A DNA stretch of 44,896 bases from an uncultured Fidelibacterota bacterium (GTDB lineage Bacteria > Fidelibacterota > Marinisomatia > Marinisomatales > TCS55), in NCBI GenBank assembly GCA_913009735.1, contig CAJVYU010000011.1:1-44896 (forward strand), in the 5' to 3' direction. Below the pieces are notes generated by a model that saw only the letters and a list, made by a program, of their open reading frames with translations, did no database searches and was not told the origin of the DNA. Of this stretch, positions 24,349 through 31,797 are shown piece after piece. The translations under genes were made by a program, and so were the position numbers. Each line of letters starts with the position of its first letter. The first letter of the stretch is position 1.

Positions 24349-24895
24349 TCAGTTTTTCATATCCTTGTTTTAATAACCTTTCATAATACAGAGTCAATTT
24401 AGAGTCCTTCATCTGTAGGTTATTCACCACTTCTTTAGTCCAATCTAAATAGCTTTTACGTTTCTTAAGTGACCAATTTTTCGGCGGGGAATGAATTTTA
24501 TCATGTATATTACAAATTTTATCTGCCAGTTTAATTAGTTTTGCTCTTTCGGATAATTGTGGAGCATGCTCAATTTGCAGTCGTTTTCGCAATTGTTCAG
24601 GAAGACTCATATCATCGCTGACCTCTTTAACAACGGAAGAAACTTCGCTTCCAAAATTTGAACCCAACTCTCTTAAAGTTGTATCCGTATGTTCTAAAGT
24701 GTCATGCAATATTGCACTGATAATTGTAATAGCATCTCTGACTTCACCTATATTCCATAAAGTATCAGCGACTTTTATGGGATGATTAATATATGGTGAT
24801 GATTTTTGATCTCTTTTCCTATGGCCTATGTGTTTTTCCGCTGCAAAACTGAAGGCCTTGAAAACGAGAGAAATTTCATTAGTTCGTAAACTCAT
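24344..24895 (-). CDS. RelA/SpoT-type HD protein (MESH1-like)
   Basis: A 183-residue stand-alone HD domain like the (p)ppGpp hydrolase part of SpoT and the small alarmone hydrolase MESH1. Seen: AEKHIGHRKRD ... YINHPIKVA, the metal motif LHD (His64, Asp65), and KLADKICNIHD. The family's catalytic ED pair (HDTxEDTDTT) is here HDTLEHTDTT: Glu68 is kept but His69 replaces Asp. No synthetase domain follows. This substitution could reduce or alter hydrolysis. Position next to the polyphosphate genes fits stress metabolism, since (p)ppGpp and polyphosphate levels are linked in known bacteria. Confidence 0.87.
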   Translation of the reverse strand: MSLRTNEISLVFKAFSFAAEKHIGHRKRDQKSSPYINHPIKVADTLWNIGEVRDAITIISAILHDTLEHTDTTLRELGSNFGSEVSSVVKEVSDDMSLPEQLRKRLQIEHAPQLSERAKLIKLADKICNIHDKIHSPPKNWSLKKRKSYLDWTKEVVNNLQMKDSKLTLYYERLLKQGYEKLK

Positions 24896-25120
24896 TTTAA
24901 AAATTCCAAAACCTGGTATTTTTTTTGAATTGATTCCACAGATTATCTAATATGATTTTAGCCCGGATAAGTTAATCTAATACATTTGGCCTGTACCTCC
25001 CAAAAACTAAACCTGGGTGAGGTCTGAAAGGGACAAACTTTTCTTCGCCCCGCCTATATTTCCAGACGGAGAATATGATAATCTCCATTTTAATTACGAT
25101 CAGTAATTTTTTTCCGCACA

Positions 25121-28096
25121 TCAGGCAACCTTTTTTATCTTTTTCATCACGTGCTGCAAACTTCCGAGTTTTTCAATCGTTACGGTAAACACACCAAAAT
25201 TCTCTTCTACCCTGCCGCGTAAAATAAACAATTGTTCCCAATTGAGTAAATCTCCGTATTGTTTATACGTATTGGGGAACATCACGCATTCATAGATGTC
25301 CGTTTCATCCTCAAATGTCACAAATTCCATGGGTTCCCGCTTCTTCGTTGCCGCCACTTTTCGGGTAATATAAACGCCAAGCAAATTGATGGTCTGTCCG
25401 GCGAATTTTGGAATATCTTTGGCTTTTTTGACTTTATCCTTAAAAATGGATAAATACGGCTCCAGAGGGTGCTCCGATATGGGGAACCCAAACGATTCCA
25501 TTTCTAATTCACGCTTTTGACTATCGGTCAAATCACCATTAGATGCGGATGGATGTAATGATTCACTTTCGTCGGAATCCAATTTATAACATGCAATCTG
25601 AAATGCAATTTCCCGATGCGTGAGTTCGGGTTCAAGTTCTGTGAAACATCCTGCATTCGTCAATGCCATCAAATCCGAAAGTTCAAGGTCAGTCCGCAAT
25701 AAAAAATCCGAAAGCGATGAAAAATCCCCCGCTTTTCTTTCTTCCAGGATTTCATTCATTGTCTTTTTTTGCAAACGGTTAATTGCCATGAACCCAATGC
25801 GTATTTTGTTTCTCCTACCTTTAAAAAATCGTTCGCTTCGGTTAATATTCGGCCACAAAATTTCAATTCCAAATCGCCGGGCTTCACTCAAATACGCATA
25901 AGTGGAATAATATCCGCCTTGATTGGTAATGACGGATGAGAGAAATTCTGCAGGATAATGTGCTTTTAAATACGCACAGGTAAATGACAACATTGCATAC
26001 GATGCCGAGTGTGGCTTGCAGAATGAATATCCGGAAAATGACTCGATCATTTCCCAGAGAGTTTCTGCCAATTTCTGTGAATATCCCCGATTTTCGGCGC
26101 CGGTGATGAATTTACGCTTCCATAATGGCACTTTATGAAAAAGCCCTGCATGTGATATACCTTTTCTCATATGTTCAGATTCCGCGTATCCAAAACCGGC
26201 AATTTCCCGTGCCGTCATGGTGACCTGTTCTTCATAAACCATGATCCCGTAACTTTCGTTCAAAAAATGCAGATCCGGGTGCAATAGCTCCCACGGTTTG
26301 CCATGAATTCGTTCCAGCATCAGGTTGATGTAGCGATTGGCCGCGGGACGAATAATGGAAGAATAAATGACCACATGTTCAAAATCCACAACACCCGCTT
26401 TGGTGAGCAATAGGCGCGTTGCCGGAGATTCAATATAAAATATGCCCATTGTTTTGCCGGATTGCATTAATGCTTCTGTTTGCGGATCATTGTTGGGCTG
26501 GATTGTGTGATAATTCATCCGCTCGTTGCGATATAGTCCGATCTGGCGCAGTGTATCCCGCACAACAGCCAATGAACGATTGCCAAGCAGATCAATTTTA
26601 AGCAACCCGGAATCTTCCACCTGGTCTTTTTCCCATTCGACAATTTGCACACCTTTCGGAGCGGTCAAAACCGGCACATATTTACGAATTTCATCCGGCA
26701 CGATGATGATGCCGCCGGGATGGACGGAAGACACCCGAAATGCTCCGATGATTTTTTCACTTTGTTCAATGATTTCCAAAAGCGTTTCATCAAGGTCAAG
26801 GTCTTTAAACCGCGGATCCGTAGAGATCCACTTCGCCAGTTCTTTTTTCCTGGCGAAATATCCGATACGTTTGGTCACGGCTTTGATCTCTTCATTAGAA
26901 AGTCCATAGACTTTGGCAACTTCACGGATCGCCGACCGGGGCTGTAAAAACACCTGGCTGGAAACCATAGCCGTGCGATGTAAACCATAATTAGTGAAGA
27001 CATAATCCAAAATATCGTCCCGTTCGTCCCAGGGAAAATCAATATCAATGTCCGGCATGTCCACGCGATCAGGATGAATGAATCGCTCGAACTGGAGATT
27101 GTATTTGATTGGGTCAACTTGGGTAATGAACAGGCAATAACTCACAATGGAGGCTGCGCCGGAACCCCGTCCGATGGTTGCTTTCGTTTTTTGAACGATA
27201 TCGTGTACCACCAAGAAATAAGGCGAAAATCCCTTCTGCATGATTATTTCAAGTTCATATTCGATCCGCTGTTTTATTTCATTGGTGATGGTGTCAAAGC
27301 GAACATTTGCCCCATCATAGACCAATTGGTGCAAAAGTTGATTGGCTTTATGAGTATCCTTTAGCGATATCTCCGGAAAAATGGTATTGAGAAATCTCCA
27401 ATCTGTTTTACACCGCTCCGCCAGGTATTGTGAATTATTGATGGCCTCCAAACTGTTTGGAAACCTGCGGATCATTTCTTTTTCCGGACAAAAATAATGA
27501 TGCTTATCCTTGATGTCGTCTTTTGTTAATTGTGAAAGTGTGGCGTTCTTATCAATGGCTCGTAAAATTTGATGGGACTTTTGATCGCTTTTTTCCAGAA
27601 AATACACATCACCGGTGGCAACGATATCGATTCCAAATTGTTTTGCTATTTCCTTTGCGTGTTGTTCGGTAATCGTTGGACGTAATTCCACAAACAAATG
27701 GGAGGATGGAAAAATTTTCACCAGTTCAGAAAGCGCCGACTGACTATGAGCTAACACAAACAATCCGTCCCGGTGTGTTTGAAATAATGTCCGGATTGTG
27801 ATCTTTGGCTCATCGTGCACCATGGAAAGCAGACGGCAAATATTCTCGTAACCGGTCTGATTTTCCGCAAGTAGAATCACGTCACAATCCGGCGTAATGA
27901 TATTGGTCCCGGCTATGGGTTGAATGCCAAAATCCCTTGCAGCCTGAATAAAGTGAATGAATCCGTACAAGCCGTTGGTTTCGGTCATTGCCAGATGAGA
28001 GAAATTGAATTCCATTGCCCGCTGCAATATTTCCGGAAACGTCGCAGTCCCGGACATTTTCGAATAAATGGAATGAGTATTCAGATGGGCAAACAT
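25121..28096 (-). CDS. dnaE2: DNA polymerase III alpha subunit, DnaE2/ImuC type
   Basis: A 991-residue C-family DNA polymerase. The N-terminal PHP domain is at HLNTHSIYSKMSG; two catalytic Asp residues lie in PDIDIDF at about 345-350 and the third in KIDLLG at about 501; the helix-hairpin-helix region (RIGFMAINRLQKK) and the OB domain (INLLGVYITRKVAATKK) follow. It is shorter than replicative DnaE (about 1160). Its start overlaps the stop of the ImuB-like gene by one base (TGATG), and lexA lies upstream, which marks it as the error-prone SOS polymerase rather than the replicase. A relic of its 3' end lies at 19600-19788. Confidence 0.9.
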   Translation of the reverse strand: MFAHLNTHSIYSKMSGTATFPEILQRAMEFNFSHLAMTETNGLYGFIHFIQAARDFGIQPIAGTNIITPDCDVILLAENQTGYENICRLLSMVHDEPKITIRTLFQTHRDGLFVLAHSQSALSELVKIFPSSHLFVELRPTITEQHAKEIAKQFGIDIVATGDVYFLEKSDQKSHQILRAIDKNATLSQLTKDDIKDKHHYFCPEKEMIRRFPNSLEAINNSQYLAERCKTDWRFLNTIFPEISLKDTHKANQLLHQLVYDGANVRFDTITNEIKQRIEYELEIIMQKGFSPYFLVVHDIVQKTKATIGRGSGAASIVSYCLFITQVDPIKYNLQFERFIHPDRVDMPDIDIDFPWDERDDILDYVFTNYGLHRTAMVSSQVFLQPRSAIREVAKVYGLSNEEIKAVTKRIGYFARKKELAKWISTDPRFKDLDLDETLLEIIEQSEKIIGAFRVSSVHPGGIIIVPDEIRKYVPVLTAPKGVQIVEWEKDQVEDSGLLKIDLLGNRSLAVVRDTLRQIGLYRNERMNYHTIQPNNDPQTEALMQSGKTMGIFYIESPATRLLLTKAGVVDFEHVVIYSSIIRPAANRYINLMLERIHGKPWELLHPDLHFLNESYGIMVYEEQVTMTAREIAGFGYAESEHMRKGISHAGLFHKVPLWKRKFITGAENRGYSQKLAETLWEMIESFSGYSFCKPHSASYAMLSFTCAYLKAHYPAEFLSSVITNQGGYYSTYAYLSEARRFGIEILWPNINRSERFFKGRRNKIRIGFMAINRLQKKTMNEILEERKAGDFSSLSDFLLRTDLELSDLMALTNAGCFTELEPELTHREIAFQIACYKLDSDESESLHPSASNGDLTDSQKRELEMESFGFPISEHPLEPYLSIFKDKVKKAKDIPKFAGQTINLLGVYITRKVAATKKREPMEFVTFEDETDIYECVMFPNTYKQYGDLLNWEQLFILRGRVEENFGVFTVTIEKLGSLQHVMKKIKKVA

Positions 28097-29247
28097 CAGG
28101 CGGATGCTGCTCGTATTAGGGAAAATCCGTATTGTTTACGTATCTTGTCAATGGCACGATTTAACTCACGGTCGTTTTGATATTTGGTTTTTTCGAATAA
28201 TTCGACTTGATGAGATACTTGCCGGAAATTTGTCGCGTCGATCAAAATAGAGCGTAAACGGTTCCGGCGATAATGGGCTTTTTCAAACAGGTTCAAACAT
28301 TCGTGAATGATAGATTGATCATCGTTTTGGGAAAACCTGCCGGTTTTTGACGATTTAAAACCGTCCGTGTAGTGAATTTCCAGCTTCACTTTTAATGCAA
28401 TAGAACGCCGCTTGCGGCATTTGAATGCAACTTGTTCCGCCAGTGTTCGCACCACATTTGCCAGTATATCCACATCATTGGTATCGCATTCCATGATTTT
28501 TTGTTCAGTAATACACGAACGTTTTATGGGCGGTTGAACGCGGGAATGGTCCTGACCGTTAGCCTCTTTGTTTAACTGATTATTATGTTTTCCGAATATT
28601 TCGATTCCAACACGGGCATTATGCGTGATTTCCCGAATTTGGTGTACTCGACCCAGCCATAGAAACCGGATCATTTTGCTGACTGTACTCTCTTGAGCGG
28701 TTGGCAGAATTTGGGAATTCAATGGGGATAAAAATTTCGATTCTTCGCCGTAAGACACTTCATGGATTTTTTCAGGAACGACTTCCGTAGAAATTTGGCT
28801 GACCAGTTTATTTTGGCTGATACCCACATAACTTTCCATCTCAATTTTTGTTTTAAGATCATCAATGATAACCACACCGGCTTGAACAGGGTTTTTATAA
28901 ATCAAGTCCATGCCCGTCATATCCATAAAATATTGCCCAAACATAGTAGGTTCAACAATGGGCGAATATTTGGCAACAGTTTTGTAAATGTAGGTGTTCA
29001 TTCGTGAGTATAGCGTGTTGTTGTAAGGCAAAAGCAATGCCGAGTGGGACATCTTTCTGGCAAGCGAAACTTTCATCCCGGCATAAAGCCCATCCTGCTC
29101 GGCTTCGTCGGAAAGTGAAATGATCGTGCCGTTTGGATGGTGCGAGGAAATAATGGCCACAGCCCGTGTCCGCAAAGCCGGATCAAGCAATCGCTCAGCA
29201 TTGAGTTCAAAATCAGACAATCGAATATGATAGACCGACTGGTTCAT
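28096..29247 (-). CDS. imuB: ImuB-like inactive Y-family polymerase homologue
   Basis: A 383-residue Y-family homologue. In active DinB the first acidic site is HIDMDAF; here it is HIRLSDF (residues 7-13), so the metal-binding Asp is Arg. The second site, usually SIDEAYLDLTG, reads MFGQYFMDMTG, with Gly104-Gln105 in place of Asp-Glu. All three metal ligands are gone, as in ImuB proteins, which act as clamp-binding scaffolds for DnaE2 rather than as polymerases. Next to dnaE2 with a 1-nt overlap, this is strong context. No imuA (RecA-like) partner is present. A possible LexA site lies just upstream. Confidence 0.87.
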   Translation of the reverse strand: MNQSVYHIRLSDFELNAERLLDPALRTRAVAIISSHHPNGTIISLSDEAEQDGLYAGMKVSLARKMSHSALLLPYNNTLYSRMNTYIYKTVAKYSPIVEPTMFGQYFMDMTGMDLIYKNPVQAGVVIIDDLKTKIEMESYVGISQNKLVSQISTEVVPEKIHEVSYGEESKFLSPLNSQILPTAQESTVSKMIRFLWLGRVHQIREITHNARVGIEIFGKHNNQLNKEANGQDHSRVQPPIKRSCITEQKIMECDTNDVDILANVVRTLAEQVAFKCRKRRSIALKVKLEIHYTDGFKSSKTGRFSQNDDQSIIHECLNLFEKAHYRRNRLRSILIDATNFRQVSHQVELFEKTKYQNDRELNRAIDKIRKQYGFSLIRAASA

Positions 29248-29252
29248 ACTTT

Positions 29253-29276
29253 ACTATTACTCCGGTAGTATATAGT
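29253..29276 (-). promoter_or_regulatory. Candidate LexA operator before imuB
   Basis: An imperfect 24-bp palindrome (ACTATTACTCCGG ... AGTATATAGT) lies 5 nt upstream of the imuB ATG. It shares TATTACTC with the lexA upstream region (two copies of ATTACTCG at 30305-30312 and 30316-30323). Shared motifs in front of lexA and a lexA-linked mutagenesis gene suggest the operator. Inference only; LexA boxes differ among phyla. Confidence 0.45.
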
Positions 29277-29447
29277 CGTAACATCCATGAGTCCAATCCG
29301 AAAAGGTTCAATTGGGATAAATCCCATCTTATTACGATTTTAGCTCCCCGCCATAAATGACGGGGTAAGTATCAAAGATTTAGCAAGAGACTGAAAATCA
29401 CTTACCCTGTCCTTTAGGGCAGGGGTTAAAGCGAAAAAACAAAATTT

Positions 29448-29467
29448 AGGGGTTTTAACCCCTTTTT
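29448..29467. terminator. Possible intrinsic terminator downstream of lexA
   Basis: AGGGGTT TT AACCCCT (29448-29463) followed by TTTT on the plus strand, with TAAATTTTGTTTTTTC after the stem on the minus strand. It lies between the lexA end and imuB start and could stop lexA transcription, separating the two units. Confidence 0.5.
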
Positions 29468-29696
29468 GAAGTGGATTAATCCATATCAGACCAAGGTGAT
29501 TATCCAAATATATCAATGGTGTTCTTCTCTCTGTCTTTCGTTGTAGTACAGACAGGAATGTCTGCAGTACCTTTGTATATATACCGTAATTCAAAGCTTT
29601 TGGGACAGCCCCATACCCGTGATGGGGATATCAAATAAAGAGGGGTCTTTAAAAATGGATAAACTCATGGTTTCATACGATTTCAATGCCGGGGTA

Positions 29697-30302
29697 CTAG
29701 TAATTTCTGAATACATGCAGAACAACACCGCCGATTCGAAACTCATCATGAGGAGAAATATGGATAATGTCAAACTCCGGGTTGCGGGGATGAAGTTCGA
29801 TCCCTGACGGCTTGGGATAATACCGTTTTAATGTTGCTTCACCGTTTACATAGGCAATAATTGTCTGCCGTGCTTCAGCCTGTTCGGTTTGTCTGATGAT
29901 CACATAATCACCATCTTCGATGTTGTCATCAATCATTGAATTTCCCCGAACTTGAAGTACGAAATTCAAAGGATGAACCCATGACGGCGGTACTTCAACC
30001 ATTTCTTTGTTTTCAATGGCTTCGAGTGGATAACCGGCTGCGATTCGCCCGAGCAATGGCAATTGGTTTGGTAAATCATCAACGACAGCAAGGGCTCGCT
30101 TTCCACTAAATCCTTTTTCCCGCTGCAAATGACCGGATTTGATCAATTCCCGAATGTACCAACTCACCGTGCCGACAGAACTGAACCCCAACCCTGTTTT
30201 AATTTCTTCATAGGTTGGTGATTCTTCATTTTGAACGATAAAATTTCGAATGAATTCTAATATCAATTTTTTCTTTTTTGATAACGTTATAATGTTTTCC
30301 AT
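29697..30302 (-). CDS. lexA: LexA SOS repressor
   Basis: A 201-residue SOS repressor of usual length. An N-terminal winged helix-turn-helix (SPTYEEIKTGLGFSSVGTVS) is followed by the S24 peptidase-like domain. The self-cleavage pair is Ala89-Gly90 in RIAAGYP, the nucleophile Ser122 is in RGNSMID and the general base Lys159 in EATLKRYY, so autocleavage should work. The ATG lies just downstream of two direct ATTACTCG repeats, predicting autoregulation. The mutagenesis genes imuB and dnaE2 follow on the same strand and are the obvious targets. Confidence 0.96.
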   Translation of the reverse strand: MENIITLSKKKKLILEFIRNFIVQNEESPTYEEIKTGLGFSSVGTVSWYIRELIKSGHLQREKGFSGKRALAVVDDLPNQLPLLGRIAAGYPLEAIENKEMVEVPPSWVHPLNFVLQVRGNSMIDDNIEDGDYVIIRQTEQAEARQTIIAYVNGEATLKRYYPKPSGIELHPRNPEFDIIHISPHDEFRIGGVVLHVFRNY

Positions 30303-30304
30303 AT

Positions 30305-30323
30305 ATTACTCGTTAATTACTCG
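30305..30323 (-). promoter_or_regulatory. Candidate LexA operator before lexA
   Basis: Two direct repeats ATTACTCG (plus-strand reading) at 30305-30312 and 30316-30323, 11 bp apart, i.e. one helical turn, directly upstream of the lexA start codon and overlapping its ribosome-binding region. The core TATTACTC recurs before imuB. Confidence 0.5.
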
Positions 30324-30418
30324 CAAATAACTTACATTGATTTGATTTTTTGAAACAAATAAAATCTTTATGGATGATGAGTCCATTACAAAAATTGGTT
30401 TTATTACCTAAACTTATT

Positions 30419-30435
30419 CAGGACGTCACGTCCTG
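30419..30435. repeat. Short perfect hairpin in lexA/radical-SAM spacer
   Basis: CAGGACG TCA CGTCCTG, a 7-bp perfect stem with a 3-nt loop in the divergent spacer between lexA and the radical SAM gene. Similar CAGGACG-type hairpins are common REP-like elements; no other function is apparent. Confidence 0.6.
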
Positions 30436-30528
30436 CATAAGAACGCTGACACCTGTCCACCGTAAACATTTTAATAGATTTTTTATGATCAGATTTTATT
30501 TGAGTACCAATTAAATACCAAAAGAGTT

Positions 30529-31317
30529 ATGAAACAGAAATATCCCATAAAAATTCAAGAAATTCGTGCAAAAACTGTCCTGTCAAAATCGCGGATTCCA
30601 AACATAGATTATTCCCTCAACCCCTATGTCGGATGCGAATTCGCCTGCCGGTACTGTTATGCTGATTTTATGAGGAAATACACTAATCATAAGGAAAAAT
30701 GGGGTGAATTTGTAGATTTAAAAATGAATGTCGCTAAATGTCTCAAAACGGAATTGAAACGCAATAAACCTGGAAAAATATCTATCAGTCTTGTTACTGA
30801 TCCTTATCAACCTGTAGAGAAGCAATATCGACTCACCCGTCAGTGTTTGGAAGTATTACTTGATTATGATCCGTCATACTCCATTTCAATCCTCACACGT
30901 TCGCCACTTGTTTTAAGAGACACTGATTTACTTGAGCAATTTCATAATATTGAAGTTGGGTTAAGTATCGCAACTGATGATGAAAATATTCGTACTATTT
31001 TCGAGCCAAGAGCGTATTCAATTTCCAGCCGGATAGAAACACTGATGCGGATAAAATCTCTCGGAATCAACACGTTTGCTTTTGTAGGTCCCAGTTTGCC
31101 AATGAATCCGGAGAACCTGGCACAATTACTCGTTGATAAGGTTGATTATATTATTTTGGATAAAATGAATTACTCATGGAAAACAAAAAACCTCTATAGA
31201 AAACATGGTCTGGATTACGCTCTTGAAGAAAATTATTTCAATACTATCGGTAAAACGTTTGATGCTGTTTTTGCTGGAAAAAGTATTTCCATAATAAGAA
31301 CAGGCAAAAACAACTAA
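30529..31317 (+). CDS. Radical SAM protein, spore-photolyase-like
   Basis: A 262-residue radical SAM enzyme of the SplB-like/Rv2578c-like group. The FeS motif is GCEFACRYCYADF (Cys36, Cys40, Cys43; CxxxCxxC), preceded by the family's NIDYSLNPYVG and followed by ISLVTDPYQPVEKQYRLTRQ and LSIATDDENIRTIFEPRA. The closest described members are spore photoproduct lyase-like proteins thought to act on nucleic acid. It is divergent from lexA, so DNA repair or an SOS link is plausible, but the reaction is unknown. Confidence 0.9.
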   Translation: MKQKYPIKIQEIRAKTVLSKSRIPNIDYSLNPYVGCEFACRYCYADFMRKYTNHKEKWGEFVDLKMNVAKCLKTELKRNKPGKISISLVTDPYQPVEKQYRLTRQCLEVLLDYDPSYSISILTRSPLVLRDTDLLEQFHNIEVGLSIATDDENIRTIFEPRAYSISSRIETLMRIKSLGINTFAFVGPSLPMNPENLAQLLVDKVDYIILDKMNYSWKTKNLYRKHGLDYALEENYFNTIGKTFDAVFAGKSISIIRTGKNN

Positions 31318-31421
31318 ATTAAATTAAATCAATACGTTCAATAGAAAAACCTTTGATTTTTCTTTTACAGTAAAACCCCAAAAACGAGTGTCTTCACGAC
31401 GAAGGAGTAGAAAGGAGTACC

Positions 31422-31709
31422 GTGTTTGCACGTGTGAAAAAAGCTGGGAGGAACGAGTATCTGCAGATTGTCGAAAACCGTAGAGAAAACGGAAAGGTTA
31501 AACAGCGTGTCATTTCAACATTAGGTCGTCTGGATAAACTTCAATCCAAAAGCAGAGTTGAAACACTCGTTCGTTCCCTGGCCCGCTTTTCGGAAAAAGC
31601 ATTGTCGATTATTTCATTAAAGAGTAATCCAAAAGCTCATTCGCAGATAATAGGTCCGGCGCTGATATTTGAGCATATATGGATCCAGACTGGTATTCGG
31701 AAACTGTAA
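31422..31709 (+). pseudogene. Truncated IS1634-family transposase
   Basis: Only the first 95 residues remain of a transposase normally about 550 long. The N-terminus (FARVKKAGRNEYLQIVENRR, QRVISTLGRLDKL, IGPALIFEHIW) is the standard beginning of IS1634-family (IS4 superfamily) transposases. The start is GTG with a strong Shine-Dalgarno (AAAGGAG). The catalytic DDE core is missing and the sequence downstream to 31797 does not continue it. It marks an old insertion next to the hybrid kinase gene. Confidence 0.85.
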
Positions 31710-31797
31710 TTCCAATACTAAATATGGAAAGTGTAGTGATTTAACTAATGTATTTTTTCCACCTTCAAGGTAGTTGATTCCAGATTCATTATCCCAA

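Larger units (their letters stand above)
29248..29696. other. Hairpin-dense region between lexA and imuB
   Basis: No gene supported in 449 bases, but six stem-loops. CCCCGCCATAAATGACGGGG (29346-29365) and CCCTGTCCTTTAGGGCAGGG (29405-29424) are linked by inverted GGGTAAGT/ACTTACCC, the layout of paired REP units. Then comes a terminator-like AGGGGTT/AACCCCT (29448-29463), CAGACAGGAATGTCTG (29549-29564) and CCCC/GGGG at 29611-29629 (CCCATACCCGTGATGGG). The sixth, at 29253-29276, is the candidate LexA site described separately. Confidence 0.65.

Noticed and set aside
29619-29807. Plus-strand frame of 62 residues antisense to the lexA 3' end
   Set aside because: Mostly the complement of lexA coding sequence; no independent support.
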